Source: Wurfbainia villosa (Eukaryota; Streptophyta; Magnoliopsida; Zingiberales; Zingiberaceae). From it: a stretch of 64,000 bases of DNA. The stretch is taken from positions 19,827,011 through 19,891,010 of the forward strand of contig CM046004.1 in the NCBI GenBank assembly GCA_025175895.1. Direction: 5' to 3'. A model generated the notes under the pieces. It was not told the DNA's origin. It searched no databases and saw nothing but the letters and a program-made list of their open reading frames with translations. Of the stretch, positions 1-10,611 are shown in pieces; position 1 is the first letter of the stretch, and each line of letters starts with the position of its first letter. Position numbers and translations under genes: made by a program.

Positions 1-965
1 GCTTAACCAATCCACTAAATGGTCTCTCCTTTGCACCAAGCTAGGTGGAGGTAACCTTTACAATCAAGATCACTCTTCTTACAAATATAATGGAGTAAAA
101 GCAAGTAAGAAGAGTTTAGAGCTTGTGGGGCACTAGGAAGATCGTTTTGAGTTTAAGCATTAGCCTCTCAAAGGCTTACACCCTCTCTTTTTATAGAGAG
201 GGATGATTTCTTCCCGTTGGCCGCCATCACCGATCGCCGCTTGGCGCCGACCGCTGTTACTACAACGGGCCTCCGAACACGCCGGATTCCCGACCGCTAG
301 TCCAACGACTCGGCAATGATCGATGGACTCATCACGATCACGCTCCGTAGTCGACGCTACGGCTACGAACGGCCGCGTGGCCGAAACCCTATTTACTACC
401 GATCACGCTTTCAGAATGATCGATGGTCTTGGCAATGATCGCCCATCGACGATGGCTGATCACGCCACAATCCAAGAAGTCGATACCCGAACTACACTGA
501 TTGAGCAATGATCGACCGCCATGACATGGCAATGACCGTGTCGGAAACCCATCCGACACTCGGCCAAATGGCCAAGTTTCACCTAAGAGCTACCCTTCCC
601 GGGTTACAATCGCCACTCATCTCTCTGAGTCCTCGCCTCGGTTCTCTTCGCTCGCCACGCCCCTCAGATCAGCGACGGCTCTGCAATGCTCCTTCGCGTC
701 TCTTGCCTCGAAGTCTACTTCCTCCGGCTTCACTCCAAGCTTCTCGTCCGGCGGTCCCTCGGATGCTCCAAGCGCACGGCTTCCGCAAAGCTATCCTTCA
801 CCGACTCAAGGCATGAGTCATGAGATGTGAAACTCGCCACGGCTCCATGTGCGAATTACTAAGTCCTGCATGACTTCAACGCACATATCAAATCATCATA
901 ACACACTAACTTAAACCCTTTGCCACACCATCAAAACCATATTACCGCAAGAGATTGCCCTAACA
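1..965 (-). mobile_element. Element A 3' LTR (left, truncated by window)
   Basis: Matches 4258-5223 nearly base for base and ends in CA at 964-965. It is followed directly by a run that reads as a polypurine tract on the minus strand, so this is the 3' LTR of a minus-strand element. A candidate TATA box lies at 181-202 inside a short palindrome. Small open frames here, such as 323-511 and 508-816, differ between the two LTR copies and are not believed to be genes. Confidence 0.85.
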
Positions 966-2256
966 ATCTCCCCCTTTTTGATGTGTGGCAATCCGTTTAA
1001 GTTAGGTAAAAACATTTGATATAAATTCTAAGGTAAGAAAGCATGTAAAGATAAACATGATATAGCAACATGCCACTCCCCCTTAATCCATGAAACTCTA
1101 TATTGCAAATTTTTCTCCCCCTATCATATATTTCTCCCCCTAAAATAATTAACTTAAACATAAATTATTTCTCCCCCTTTGACACCATCAAAAAGATTAA
1201 CACTAAATTATAAGCTCATGGCATCAAGTATAATGGAGGGAAAATACCAAAAACATGATTAAAATCTGAAATCAGAAAATTGTAGGCTGATTTGTGAGCA
1301 AATCAATCGCTATCGCATATGGCAATGATCCGCACAATTGATTCCGAAATTCTGATTTTCTGGGCGAATTTCAGAAATGCATTAAAAATTCCAGAAAATT
1401 CGAAAAATCATGAAATTTGAGGAGCATATTTCTATTAAGTATATCTATCAGTGAAAAATAGGTTCTCATGAAAAATCATTATATTTCTACATATTTGCCA
1501 AAAATCCAAAGGCTTTAAAACTACTAGGTTTTTGATCATAAGAGTATCCATTTTAACACCTAGTCTTGCATCCAATTGTTTCAACACATGAATACATGTA
1601 TTTTAAAGTAAGAAATTGTTTTGAAAACATATGAAATATCCAACCATGATCTTTGAGCAATATGTCTATGAATTAAACATAAGTCTTCCCCATGATTGGT
1701 CTATTATTGCTATGTTGATACTTTAAATGACCATCTAAATGCCATAGGCATTAGTGGACATTTGTATCATCCTAACATCTCACCCATGCTAAGTTTGCAA
1801 TCAAGTTAGCCTATAGTGAGTGTGAGATGCATCCTAGGGGGTATTTGTATATACTTAACCAATATATTCATGCAATTCTATCATGGTTAAGTATCAACCT
1901 AACACTCTACATGATCACAAAGACATATATGAATTAATTTTACATTATGATCATGAAATACATGTTTTCACTAAATTATAATCATGCATTAGGTATTATA
2001 TGATGATAATACACAAAGTATTACCTAAAGCATGATTCAAATCTATTTCTCATGATAACGTGCCCAATATCAAAATCATAAATCATGATTTCAAACATAC
2101 ATTGCATTAATCATCATGATTTAAGCATTATTGTCTATTTATGGGCACGTTATCATCACCCAACACTATCTAAAAAAAAAATGTTGTCCCGTCATCCTAA
2201 GTCAACCAACATATGATATAGGTCAAGTTCATATGGTTGACTACCCTAGGGATTTT
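966..2256 (-). other. Element A 3' non-coding interior with repeated polypurine tracts
   Basis: 1.3 kb of AT-rich sequence without convincing coding potential. On the minus strand it holds a series of GGGGGAGA-type purine tracts at about 966-978, 1075-1082, 1110-1122, 1130-1142 and 1168-1181. The first touches the LTR and is the likely plus-strand primer. Related elements F and G carry similar series at the same place. In an autonomous copia this interval would hold pol. Confidence 0.6.
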
Positions 2257-3982
2257 CTAACCCTCAAGGATGGATTTTGGAACCCAAAATAAATTCTTTC
2301 CTATTGGGTTCACTAAATACTCCTTGGGGATCCATTTTCTAGCTATTACCTTCTTTTTATCTTGTCCCCTAGCTATAAGGCATTTGTAGGCCTTTTCATT
2401 TTTCTTTTCCTTGTAGCCTAGGCCCTTTTTGTTGAAACTAGCTCTTTGGCTCCCTAAAATCATGTTTAAGGTGTTGGAGCCAATTGTGAATTTCTAGGGC
2501 TTTTAGATAATCTACCTTTTCCCTTAAGGCCCTATTTTCTTCTATGCATGCATCATTTACATCTAATGGCATATAAAGATCATGTGAGCATGTATCATCA
2601 TGGCAAGAAGAGATATTTTCATTTTCATTTAAGCATGCTTTTTCTAATTTTTGTTCTAGTTCCTTAATTTGTTCAAGCATGCATTTATTTTTCTTCTTTG
2701 CCCTAAATAAATCCTTAGTTAAACTAGAAATCATAGAAACTATTTTACTAGGTGAGAGATTGGTTACCATAGTTTCCATGTCCTCTTCTTCTTCGGATGA
2801 TGAGGATGTAGAAGCTCCCCCTTCATTTGAGCTCTCCCCACTTGAGCTTAATCCTTCATTTTCGGTGGAGGAGGAGCAATCCGAGTCATGAAGAGCCATT
2901 AGTGCTAGGTTGGAGTAGACATGCTCTTCTTCTTCGGATGAGGATGAAGAGGCAAGGTCATCCCAAGTCCTTGCCTTTAGGGCTTTGACCTTTCCCTTTT
3001 CCTTTGTCTTCTTCTCCTCTTCCTTTTTCTTCTTGCTCCCCTTTTTCTTCTTTCTTCCTTCTTTTCTTTTCTTCTTCTTTGCTTTTGTTTAGGAGGGGAC
3101 AATTATCCCTTATGTGCCCTTCTCCTTGGCAATTGTAACATATGACCTTTCCCCTTGGTCTTCTATTCCTATCATTAGATTTATCAAATCTAAAATTCTT
3201 AAATGCACGTCTTACCCTCCTTACCATATAGGCTTCTTCGGTGCTATCCATGGAGGAGGAGGAAGACGCTTCGTCATCGGAGGAGGAGGGGATTTTCATC
3301 TTCTTCTTCCCCTTATTTGCCAACAATGCTACTCCTCTTGAGGGTTGAATTCTAGGCTCCTCTTGTATTCCTTCAAGCCTAGTTTCGTGGAGTTCCATTG
3401 TTGAGAAGAACTCCTCCAAGGTGCTCACTTCTAAATTCTTTGAGATATAGAATGAGTCCACCATGGAGCTCCACTTTGAGGACCGGGGAAAGGCATCTAT
3501 AGCCTTCATGAGCATGTCCCGATTTGATAGCTTCTCACCTACACTTATTAGCCCAATTAAAATTTCTTTAAACCTAGAGTGTAGTGAGGTTACCTTTTCT
3601 CCCTTTTCTAGTTTTATATTGGATAGTTGGGAGCGGAGGAGGTCTCTCCTTGCTAGCTTGGCCTCGGATGTGCCTTCATGGAGTTCTACAAGCTTCTCCC
3701 ACATCTCTTTGGCGCTAGCACATTCTCCGATCCGGTTGATCTCTTGTTGAGGGAGCACATTGAAAAGATGATGTTTTGCCTTTGAGTTTGCAAGGTGCTC
3801 CTCTCTTTGCTTCTTAGTCCATCGTGATTTTTCGATTTGTTCACCCTTTTCATCCCTAGGCAACTCGAACCCATTTTCCATTATTAGCATAATATCAAAA
3901 TCGGTCTCGAAGAATACCTCCATTCTCTTTTCCACCAAGAGAATTCTCCTTCGAACTCGTGGGTGGATGTTTGAGCCGCCAT
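2257..3982 (-). pseudogene. gag: Element A gag, broken by frameshifts
   Basis: Copia-type Gag, the structural protein that packages element RNA. The likely start is the ATG at 3982 (reads MAAQTSTHEF), since that frame gives the usual Trp-Trp-Lys region before the core. A one-base slip in an A run near 3927-3933 moves the core into the long frame 2958-4019 (353 residues). That frame carries the gag core (residues 31-220), a Ser-rich acidic stretch (245-262) and an intact CCHC zinc knuckle, Cys294, Cys297, His302, Cys307. A second slip in the Lys/Glu-rich tail leads into 2438-2899, an acidic segment plus coiled coil. A third slip near 2475 leads into 2257-2463, which has the family's conserved end (LGSQRA..., WVPKS). 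There is no protease or pol after it. Not translatable as one protein as it stands. Confidence 0.8.
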
Positions 3983-4026
3983 TTTGAATGTTGCTTGTTG
4001 TGCGTGTTAGTCCTGACAAGCCCCTT

Positions 4027-4038
4027 GGCTCGATACCA
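4027..4038 (-). other. Element A primer-binding site (initiator Met tRNA type)
   Basis: On the minus strand it reads TGGTATCGAGCC, two bases from the LTR end at 4041. Copia elements usually have TGGTATCAGAGC here, complementary to the 3' end of initiator methionine tRNA; this copy lacks one A. It fixes the element orientation and the inner edge of the 5' LTR. Confidence 0.8.
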
Positions 4039-4040
4039 CT

Positions 4041-5223
4041 TGTAGGGATCGAGACGGTGGCCAGAGGGGGTGAATAGCCCTTTTCGTTTGGATGCCGGTA
4101 TTTGCTCGTCTACAAAACTAATTAGCGCAAGCGGAAGACTAATAAAGACAAGCAAATTGAAATACAAGAAAACAATCGCTAACAAAGAATGTAACGTGGT
4201 TCACGGCTACGCCGCTTAATCCACGGTCCCCGATTCGCCCCTGGTGAATCACTCCGCTAAACCAATCACTAAATGGTCTCTCCTTTGCACCAAGCCAGGT
4301 GGAGGTAACTCATAATCAAGATCACTCTTCTTACAAATAGAATGGAGTAAAACAAGTAAGAAGAGTTTAGAGCTCAGGGGGCACTAGGAAGATCGCTTTG
4401 AGTTTAAGCATTAGCCTCTCAAAGGCTTACACCTCTCTTTATAGAGAGGGCTAATTTCTTCCTGTTGGCCGCCATCACCGATCACGCTCTGGCGCCGATC
4501 GTCATTACTACAACGGCCTCCGAACACGCCGATCCCGACCGCTGTAGTCCAACGGAACTCTTGGCAATGACCGATGGACTCCTATCACGATCACGCCTCC
4601 GTAGTCGATCGCCTACGGCTACGAATGGTTCTGCGGGTCGAAACCCTATTGACTACCGATCACGCTTTCAAGAGCCGATCGATGGTCTTGGTACGATCCC
4701 ACGATGGCCGACCGATCGCCACAATCCGGCCAACCGTGATACCAATGAACTCACTGACTTTCAGAGGGCCGATCGCTATGACATGGCAATGACCGGGTGT
4801 CGGAAAACCCATCCGACACTTTGGCCAAATGGCCAAGTTTCACCTAAGAGCTACCCTTCCCGGGTTACAATCCGCCACTCATCTCTGAGTCCTCGCAAGT
4901 TCTCTTCGCTTCGCTCGCCACGCCCTCAAAGATCAGCGACGGCTCGCAATGCTCCTTCGCCTCTTGCCTCAAGTCTACTTCCTCCGGCCACTCCAAGCTT
5001 CTCGTCCGGCGGTCCCTCGGATGCTCCAAGCGCACGGCTTCCGCAAAGCTATCCTTCACCGACTCAAGGCACGAGTCATGAGATGTGAAACTCGCCACGG
5101 CTCCATGTGCGAATTACTAAGTCCTGCATGACTTCAACGCACATATCAAATCATCATAACACACTAACTTAAACCCTTTGCCACACCATCAAAACCATAT
5201 TACGGCAAGAGATTGCCCTAACA
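4041..5223 (-). mobile_element. Element A 5' LTR (right, complete, 1183 bp)
   Basis: Begins TGTAGGG and ends CCTAACA on the plus strand (TG...CA). It is bounded by the primer site on the left and resumed element-D LTR on the right. It contains the paired CGTGG (4195-4199) / CCACG (4221-4225) box near its inner end and a candidate TATA box in a palindrome at 4431-4450. The frame 4465-5088 is open in this copy only and is probably not a gene. Confidence 0.9.
4431..4450 (-). promoter_or_regulatory. Candidate LTR promoter: TATA box centred in a palindrome
   Basis: On the minus strand this reads CCCTCTCTATAAAGAGAGG, a TATA motif in the loop of an inverted CTCTC/GAGAG repeat. The same arrangement is at 181-202 in the other LTR and about 49721-49742 in the solo LTR. 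Position and orientation fit the transcription start of a minus-strand element. It is inferred from sequence only. Confidence 0.45.
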
Positions 5224-6564
5224 CTTATCACCCATCTCCTACTATAAGTGTATTATCAGATTAACCCAAATACTAGTTAGATCCATATTAATGGTATTGA
5301 AGCATTACCATACGAAATAGAAAACTTGGCTATCATCGAGGTTAGAAGCAAGCAATCACAGATCCAAGCCCCCACCTAGCACAATAATAGCTGCACTGAA
5401 TTGTTTGCAATCCTGATCAACACAAATTAGGAAACTATATCATTGATTGAAAATCATCCAAGAGAACTACAGCCTTACCTCATATTAAACCACCACCTCC
5501 CTGTTCTAATTCAGATCCAACTCATCAGATCAATCTCAATAATCAACAAATCATAGTAAATGAAAGAACAGAGGCTGAATCAAACTAGCAATTGACCAGA
5601 AATCCATCGTATCACAATCACACCGGCACACTATAACTCATAGCAATACAGATGAAACAAATGGGCATACCCAAAACTTACCGATCAGATCATCTTCGGC
5701 AGCCCTTTCTCGTCTCCTATTCATCGAGCAATCCAATCTCCAAACACTATGACGGCAGCTCACGACAAAAGAAGGCGTCGTCGTTTGCTTTCATCTAGGT
5801 CGACGGAGCACAACTTAGAGATGGCGGCCTGAACCGAGGGCGACGACTAGAACAGAGGGCAACTTATTGCTGCTCGTGGTGGCAGATCATTCAAATTGGT
5901 GGCAGATGCTCGATACTGGCGATCGATTTAAAATGGGAAAGGCGACGGCGATCGCGTCGGTTGGAGGAGCTCACTGCCGTCGGGATCGAGAGGAAAAGAG
6001 CTCGAGTAAGGGTAGGCGATCACCGGCGAGGCAACCGACGACAGTGGCAATCGGCACAGCGGAGGGGACGAAGAACACCGATGACGAGCTAAGCTTTGCG
6101 ATGAGAAACAGATCGGGATCAGGGTGGCAGCAGGTCAACTCACGGTGACAACGAGGCCGGCGATGGTGGCCAGTGGAAGAGGGAAGCTGTCGGCGCCGGG
6201 CAGAGGCTGGCCGTGGATGGGGCGGCGATCAGGATTTTGACGAAGAGGAGAAGGAAAGTTTGCAGCGAGAAGAGGTTGGGATCGCGAGAGGGAAGATCGC
6301 GATCGGGTTTATAAGAGTCGTTCCGTTTGGTTGAGCCTGCCCTAGTCAAGTCTAACCCAAGTTAAATCCAATCCGAGTTCAGTCCAAATCTAATTCCAAT
6401 TCAAGCCCGATTTCAGCCCAAGCCCAATTGCAGATCAAGCCTAATTTCAGCCCAAGCCTAATATTTAACCCATTAGCCCACTAATTATGCCCAATTAATC
6501 CCTTAATTAATCCCAATTAATTACAGGGTTTAATCCATATATAATTTTTTTTTTGTATTTTACA
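5224..6564 (-). mobile_element. Element D 3' LTR, right-hand fragment
   Basis: Nearly identical to 21627-22935, the matching part of D's other LTR. Its left two kilobases are replaced in this window by element A. It ends TTTTACA at 6564 and is followed by a polypurine tract. It contains a GC-rich block (about 5690-6320) and a candidate TATA box at about 6303-6318 (minus strand, CTTATAAACCC). Small frames here are not conserved well enough to call genes. Confidence 0.85.
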
Positions 6565-6582
6565 TTCTCCCCCACTTATAAA
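6565..6582 (-). other. Element D polypurine tract
   Basis: On the minus strand it reads TTATAAGTGGGGGAGAA, directly against the 3' LTR. Element B has the same arrangement at 30971. It is the expected plus-strand primer of a gypsy element. Confidence 0.7.
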
Positions 6583-8644
6583 AATTTGGTCCCCAAATTT
6601 TCGACTCATGTACGAGTACAAGATGTCACAATAACCATCTCAAGTATCCGGTGCAAAGTCACACCTCAAGTGACTAAGTGGAGTACTGAGCTCGAATATT
6701 ATATTCCAGCTCTCCTACAATCTCAATTAACCTATTACAAGGTAAATAACTGTACCAAAGTGGAGCTCTATACCCATAACCGATGGGAAACTTTGCCAGA
6801 ATCGTAAGGTGAATCATAAATCACTATCAGAAATGATACTCAAGGTTACTCCATGGATATAATTCCATCAAGCGATCCAACGGAGTCCATCTTACGGATC
6901 GGAAGAAAATGAGCGGACCTAGCTAATCGATCATCGACTACCCAAATCCGATCAAGTCCTTTCCGAATTCTAGATAATCTCCCAACACAGTCTAACGTAC
7001 TAGGCTCTCACTTCATCACGGTACGTAACTCTACCGATCACAATATTCCACCTTTGCTTGTTGGCAATATCCAACATCAAACTACGAAATCAATCATGTC
7101 CCATATATCGTTCCACCAACATGAACATCTCAATACTCACTATTTTCGGATACACTCCGAATAAATCATCACTCTCGAATGAAGAGTCTCTTGAAACAAC
7201 TCTTCCTAAATCGAAATACAACTCTGTAACTCACTATTCTCCTCAGAAACGGAGAATTACTTTCTCACAAGAGAAACCAATCTACTATTCCAAAATTCAT
7301 TATATCACCCATAATCAAAGTAATCGAAGACTATAATGACTAATCTCCCCAGTTGCATCTATCTGTGCTCTAACAACCCTATAGCAGCTACCCAGTAGCT
7401 AGCCAAAACTCCCTGAGCACTCCTGCTCTATACATCTACTACTCAAGATAATAACTGATAAGCTCCTAATCCCTGAAATATTGCATCTATGTGCAATACC
7501 CTTCCATCAATATCGGACGGATTAACTAACACTGACACAAAAGTCAGCCACCTTCTAGGCCTTGAAACATAGCTTCCCCAACTTCCGACTAAGTGATTCC
7601 CATCACTTCCTTAGTCCAACAAGTCGGTGATATAGTATCGATAAAACCTCCTATCCGCATCTACGGTAAACACCAAATCAATCTAGGGAAACCACAACTT
7701 CCTTTAAGATTGTGAATACATCCCAAAAATATATCATCCACAGATATGATGACAATCGATCTCAAATACTCTAAGAGTACTTGATTCCTCAAATCCATGA
7801 ACGATGAAATCGTCAATAAGTCTAACAACATTATCAATCAGCTCTATACACCTGAATCCTTTTACTTTATGCTAACGATAGCTCAATCATCACATCGATA
7901 ATGATAATTGTATGACACTAAGTCACTACAATATCAAACCTCCAGTCGTAGACCAACCCTAGGATATACACAGGTGTCATTTAGCTGATCTAAACAAATC
8001 ATCTATCCCTAATGAAGGATACTCATTCTCAACTAATGCATTCCAATCATCGATAATCGATGCATAAACTCAAGGTCTGACTCTCTTCTAACAAAGAGTT
8101 ACAAGTCTTCTCAAGAAGAAACACGGAGGCAGATAAATCTCCCATAGTGTTTAGCAACACTGATACCCATAAAATCATCTCGGTGTGAGGGTCCCAATAT
8201 CGAGGACTATTCCGAAATCACCTCAATCGCATATTCCTACTTGCCCATGCGGTGCAAACTCGAGTTTATCCAAAACTATATCGAATACTCTCATTATGCA
8301 CATCCGAGAGTCCTAGTATACCAACGCTCCAACAATCTAACTATCCATAAGGATATGTCTATAGTAGAGGTATGTCTAGCAAAGGCTAAGGGTATCCCTT
8401 GACTTTGATTGTTGATCAACATCTCAACTGACGGTAGAGAAAATCACCAACCCACAAGTCGATAGGAACCCTTCGAACCCTATCCAAGAATGTTCTAGAC
8501 AAAGATACCTGTAAACTACCAGTATCTCTCGATATATCCGTAAATAGGATAACCTAAAGTAATACCCCGAAGGACTGATCCTTCGGTCTTCTATACTTTT
8601 TCTCGAGTAATCATGTAAACTCGTCCAACATTTGTTCTGGACGA
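6565..8644 (-). pseudogene. pol: Element D interior, 3' half: decayed Tekay-type pol
   Basis: No long reading frame survives, but the stretch aligns by eye with the pol region of element B. The first 120 bases match the end of B's chromodomain region. The part near 7370-7620 matches B's RNase H region at 32330-32640. Around 7980-8110 the minus strand still shows a degraded RT segment comparable to LRLCIDYR followed by a DLF-like motif. Integrase is largely missing compared with B. The region is interrupted at 8645-8649 by element E, whose target duplication lies there. Non-coding now; recognised by alignment to B, not by intact motifs. Confidence 0.55.
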
Positions 8645-8649
8645 CTGAG
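8645..8649. repeat. Left target-site duplication of element E (CTGAG)
   Basis: CTGAG directly before the LTR is repeated at 17741-17745 directly after the other LTR. This is the 5-bp duplication expected for a copia insertion and shows E is a single intact insertion into element D. Confidence 0.92.
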
Positions 8650-10475
8650 TGTTGGGTTTTTCTGAGCAGCAAAAACCGCTTTTTGCGTTGCGGAAACCTC
8701 GGAAGCCCCGGCCATGGATCCGTGCGAAGTATAAAAAAATATAAAATCATATATGTGCTTACAAAAACCCTAGATCTACCTTAGATCTAAGAGATGAGAT
8801 CATTACCCTCGATGCGATGCCCTTCGCTTATCCCGCTCGTCCAAAAGGTCGCCGGAACTCGAGAGTGTCAAGTGCACACTCCTCTATTGGTATCCACACA
8901 AGCAATAGGTGGAGAAAGAGACAAACTTGAGTGTGCTAGCACTCCTAGTAGATCTCGGCAAGATGAGGAAGGAGAGGGAGAGCTTGAAAGGAAAAACACC
9001 AAGGAAGAAGATGAAGTTGGAATAACTCACCAAATGAATTCACCACCCATAACCCCTAAAGTGGCCGGCCACTTCATGGAAGGGGGGTTACATGCATGCA
9101 TGTAACTCCCATGACCCTTGGTCTCCCTCATGATGTGGCACCAATTGACCAAGTCAATGATGATGTGGAGCACCATCATTGGCCGGCCATGCCATGTCAT
9201 CATCATGACATGTCATTTGGTCAAGTCAAACTTGACCTTTCATCTTCCCTCTCAAGTCAAGTCAAACTTGACCTCTAATCTCCCATGGTTGATCAAATCT
9301 AACCACTTGACTCAAGTCAATTTAATTTAATGAATCTCTATTCATTTAATTTAAATTGATTTGATGAATCAAATCTAAATTAGACTCATTCAACACTTGA
9401 ATCAACTTGAGTCTAACTCAATTAGTCTAATTTGAATTACTCTTAATCCAATTTGGTTCATCCCATGAACCTAATCCTCATGGTTCATCATATGAACCTA
9501 ATCTCCATCTAATTGCTCTTATGTGTGTGACCCTATAGGTTCTTGTAACGCTGGCAATGTCCCTAAACCGATGAACATAAGCAATGAGCGTATCTAGCAA
9601 CACATCATTGCTACCTGTTACAAGAATGTTGAGCTCCAACATCACCTTTGTGACTACTAATTGTGACTCTACAATATGTGACAATGTCCTCTATCCTTGA
9701 CATCTAGATTGACCAATCGAGGCATAGACCGTGGTCATCCTCGATACAATCTAAATCTTGAACCCAAGTAGACTCACTCTAATCAAATGAGCTCAATATC
9801 TCATATCGACTCATTCGGGCATGGCAATTCAATTCGTGGTATTACTCTATCAATAATATCGGTGTCACTCCCGTCATATAGGAGGGATAGATCCCATCTA
9901 CATCACTCACATCCCTCCGCATAATTTGTTACATACCCAGTAATCGCCTTTATAGTCCACCCATTTACGGGTGACGTTTAACGAAGCCAAAGTATGCAAC
10001 TCCTTATGTAGGTAACCATGGTGACTTCAGGTCTAAGGACTAATAGTCATACTAATAGCTACATGAGAAAGTATATGACACTCATATAACGATCCATGAT
10101 ACTTTCTCATAGCGGGTCATTCAGTATACATTCTCCAATGCATACCCATGTGTAAACTTGATATCTCATATCCATGACTTGTGAGATCAAGTCATCTTGT
10201 TGACCGACATGCTAGTCTCTACGCATTAACATTGTCCCTGAATGTTAATACTTGACTAGGAATGATTAAGAGTAGTGTTCTCTATATCATCTCATTATCG
10301 ATTCAACTAATCGATTGATATAGATAAGAACCTACTACTCAAGGACATTATTATATTTAGTTATTTGGCACCAATACAAGTAAATATAATAACCATGCCT
10401 TTATAAATAGGAATATGATACAATAAAGTCCATACAACAATCATCATATGATTGGCTCTAGGGCTTTCACTAACA
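8650..10475 (-). mobile_element. Element E 3' LTR (1826 bp)
   Basis: Begins TGTTGGGTTTTTC and ends CACTAACA on the plus strand; the same sequence with few changes is at 15907-17740. The frame 8794-9105 recurs at the same place in the other LTR only because the LTRs are copies. I do not call it a gene. Confidence 0.93.
10398..10415 (-). promoter_or_regulatory. Candidate TATA box in element E LTR
   Basis: The minus strand reads CCTATTTATAAAGGC; the second LTR repeats it at about 17663-17680. It lies about 70 bases from the outer (U3) end of the LTR, which would make U3 short. Assigned from motif and orientation only. Confidence 0.35.
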
Positions 10476-10611
10476 ATCTACCACTAGCACTAGTGTCAAT
10501 CACCGTAGTATCTAATACCCAATGACCTAGTGTGACCATCATGCTTTTTCTGTGCCAAAGCCTTGGTCAAGGGATCTGCGATGTTAGCCTCTGTGGGTAC
10601 TCTGCAAATCT

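Larger units (their letters stand above)
1..5223 (-). mobile_element. Element A: gag-only copia-type LTR retrotransposon, left LTR cut by window edge
   Basis: Two near-identical LTRs (1-965, incomplete; 4041-5223) flank a 3.1 kb interior that holds only a broken gag, on the minus strand. A primer-binding site lies inside the right LTR and a polypurine tract inside the left one, which fixes the minus orientation. Protease, integrase, RT and RNase H are absent. This matches what is known as a terminal-repeat-with-gag (TR-GAG) element, which needs a partner for reverse transcription. It is inserted in the left LTR of element D: the sequence resumes at 5224 exactly as in the uninterrupted copy near 21627. 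The left target duplication is outside the window. Confidence 0.85.

Noticed and set aside
323..816. Two plus-strand frames in the A LTR (62 and 102 residues)
   Set aside because: They run against the element sense and the matching frames in the second LTR differ in length and frame (4465-5088 there). Best seen as chance frames in GC-rich LTR DNA.
8794..9105. 103-residue frame repeated at 16128-16361
   Set aside because: Conserved only because the two E LTRs are recent copies; it is antisense to the element and shows no known motif.
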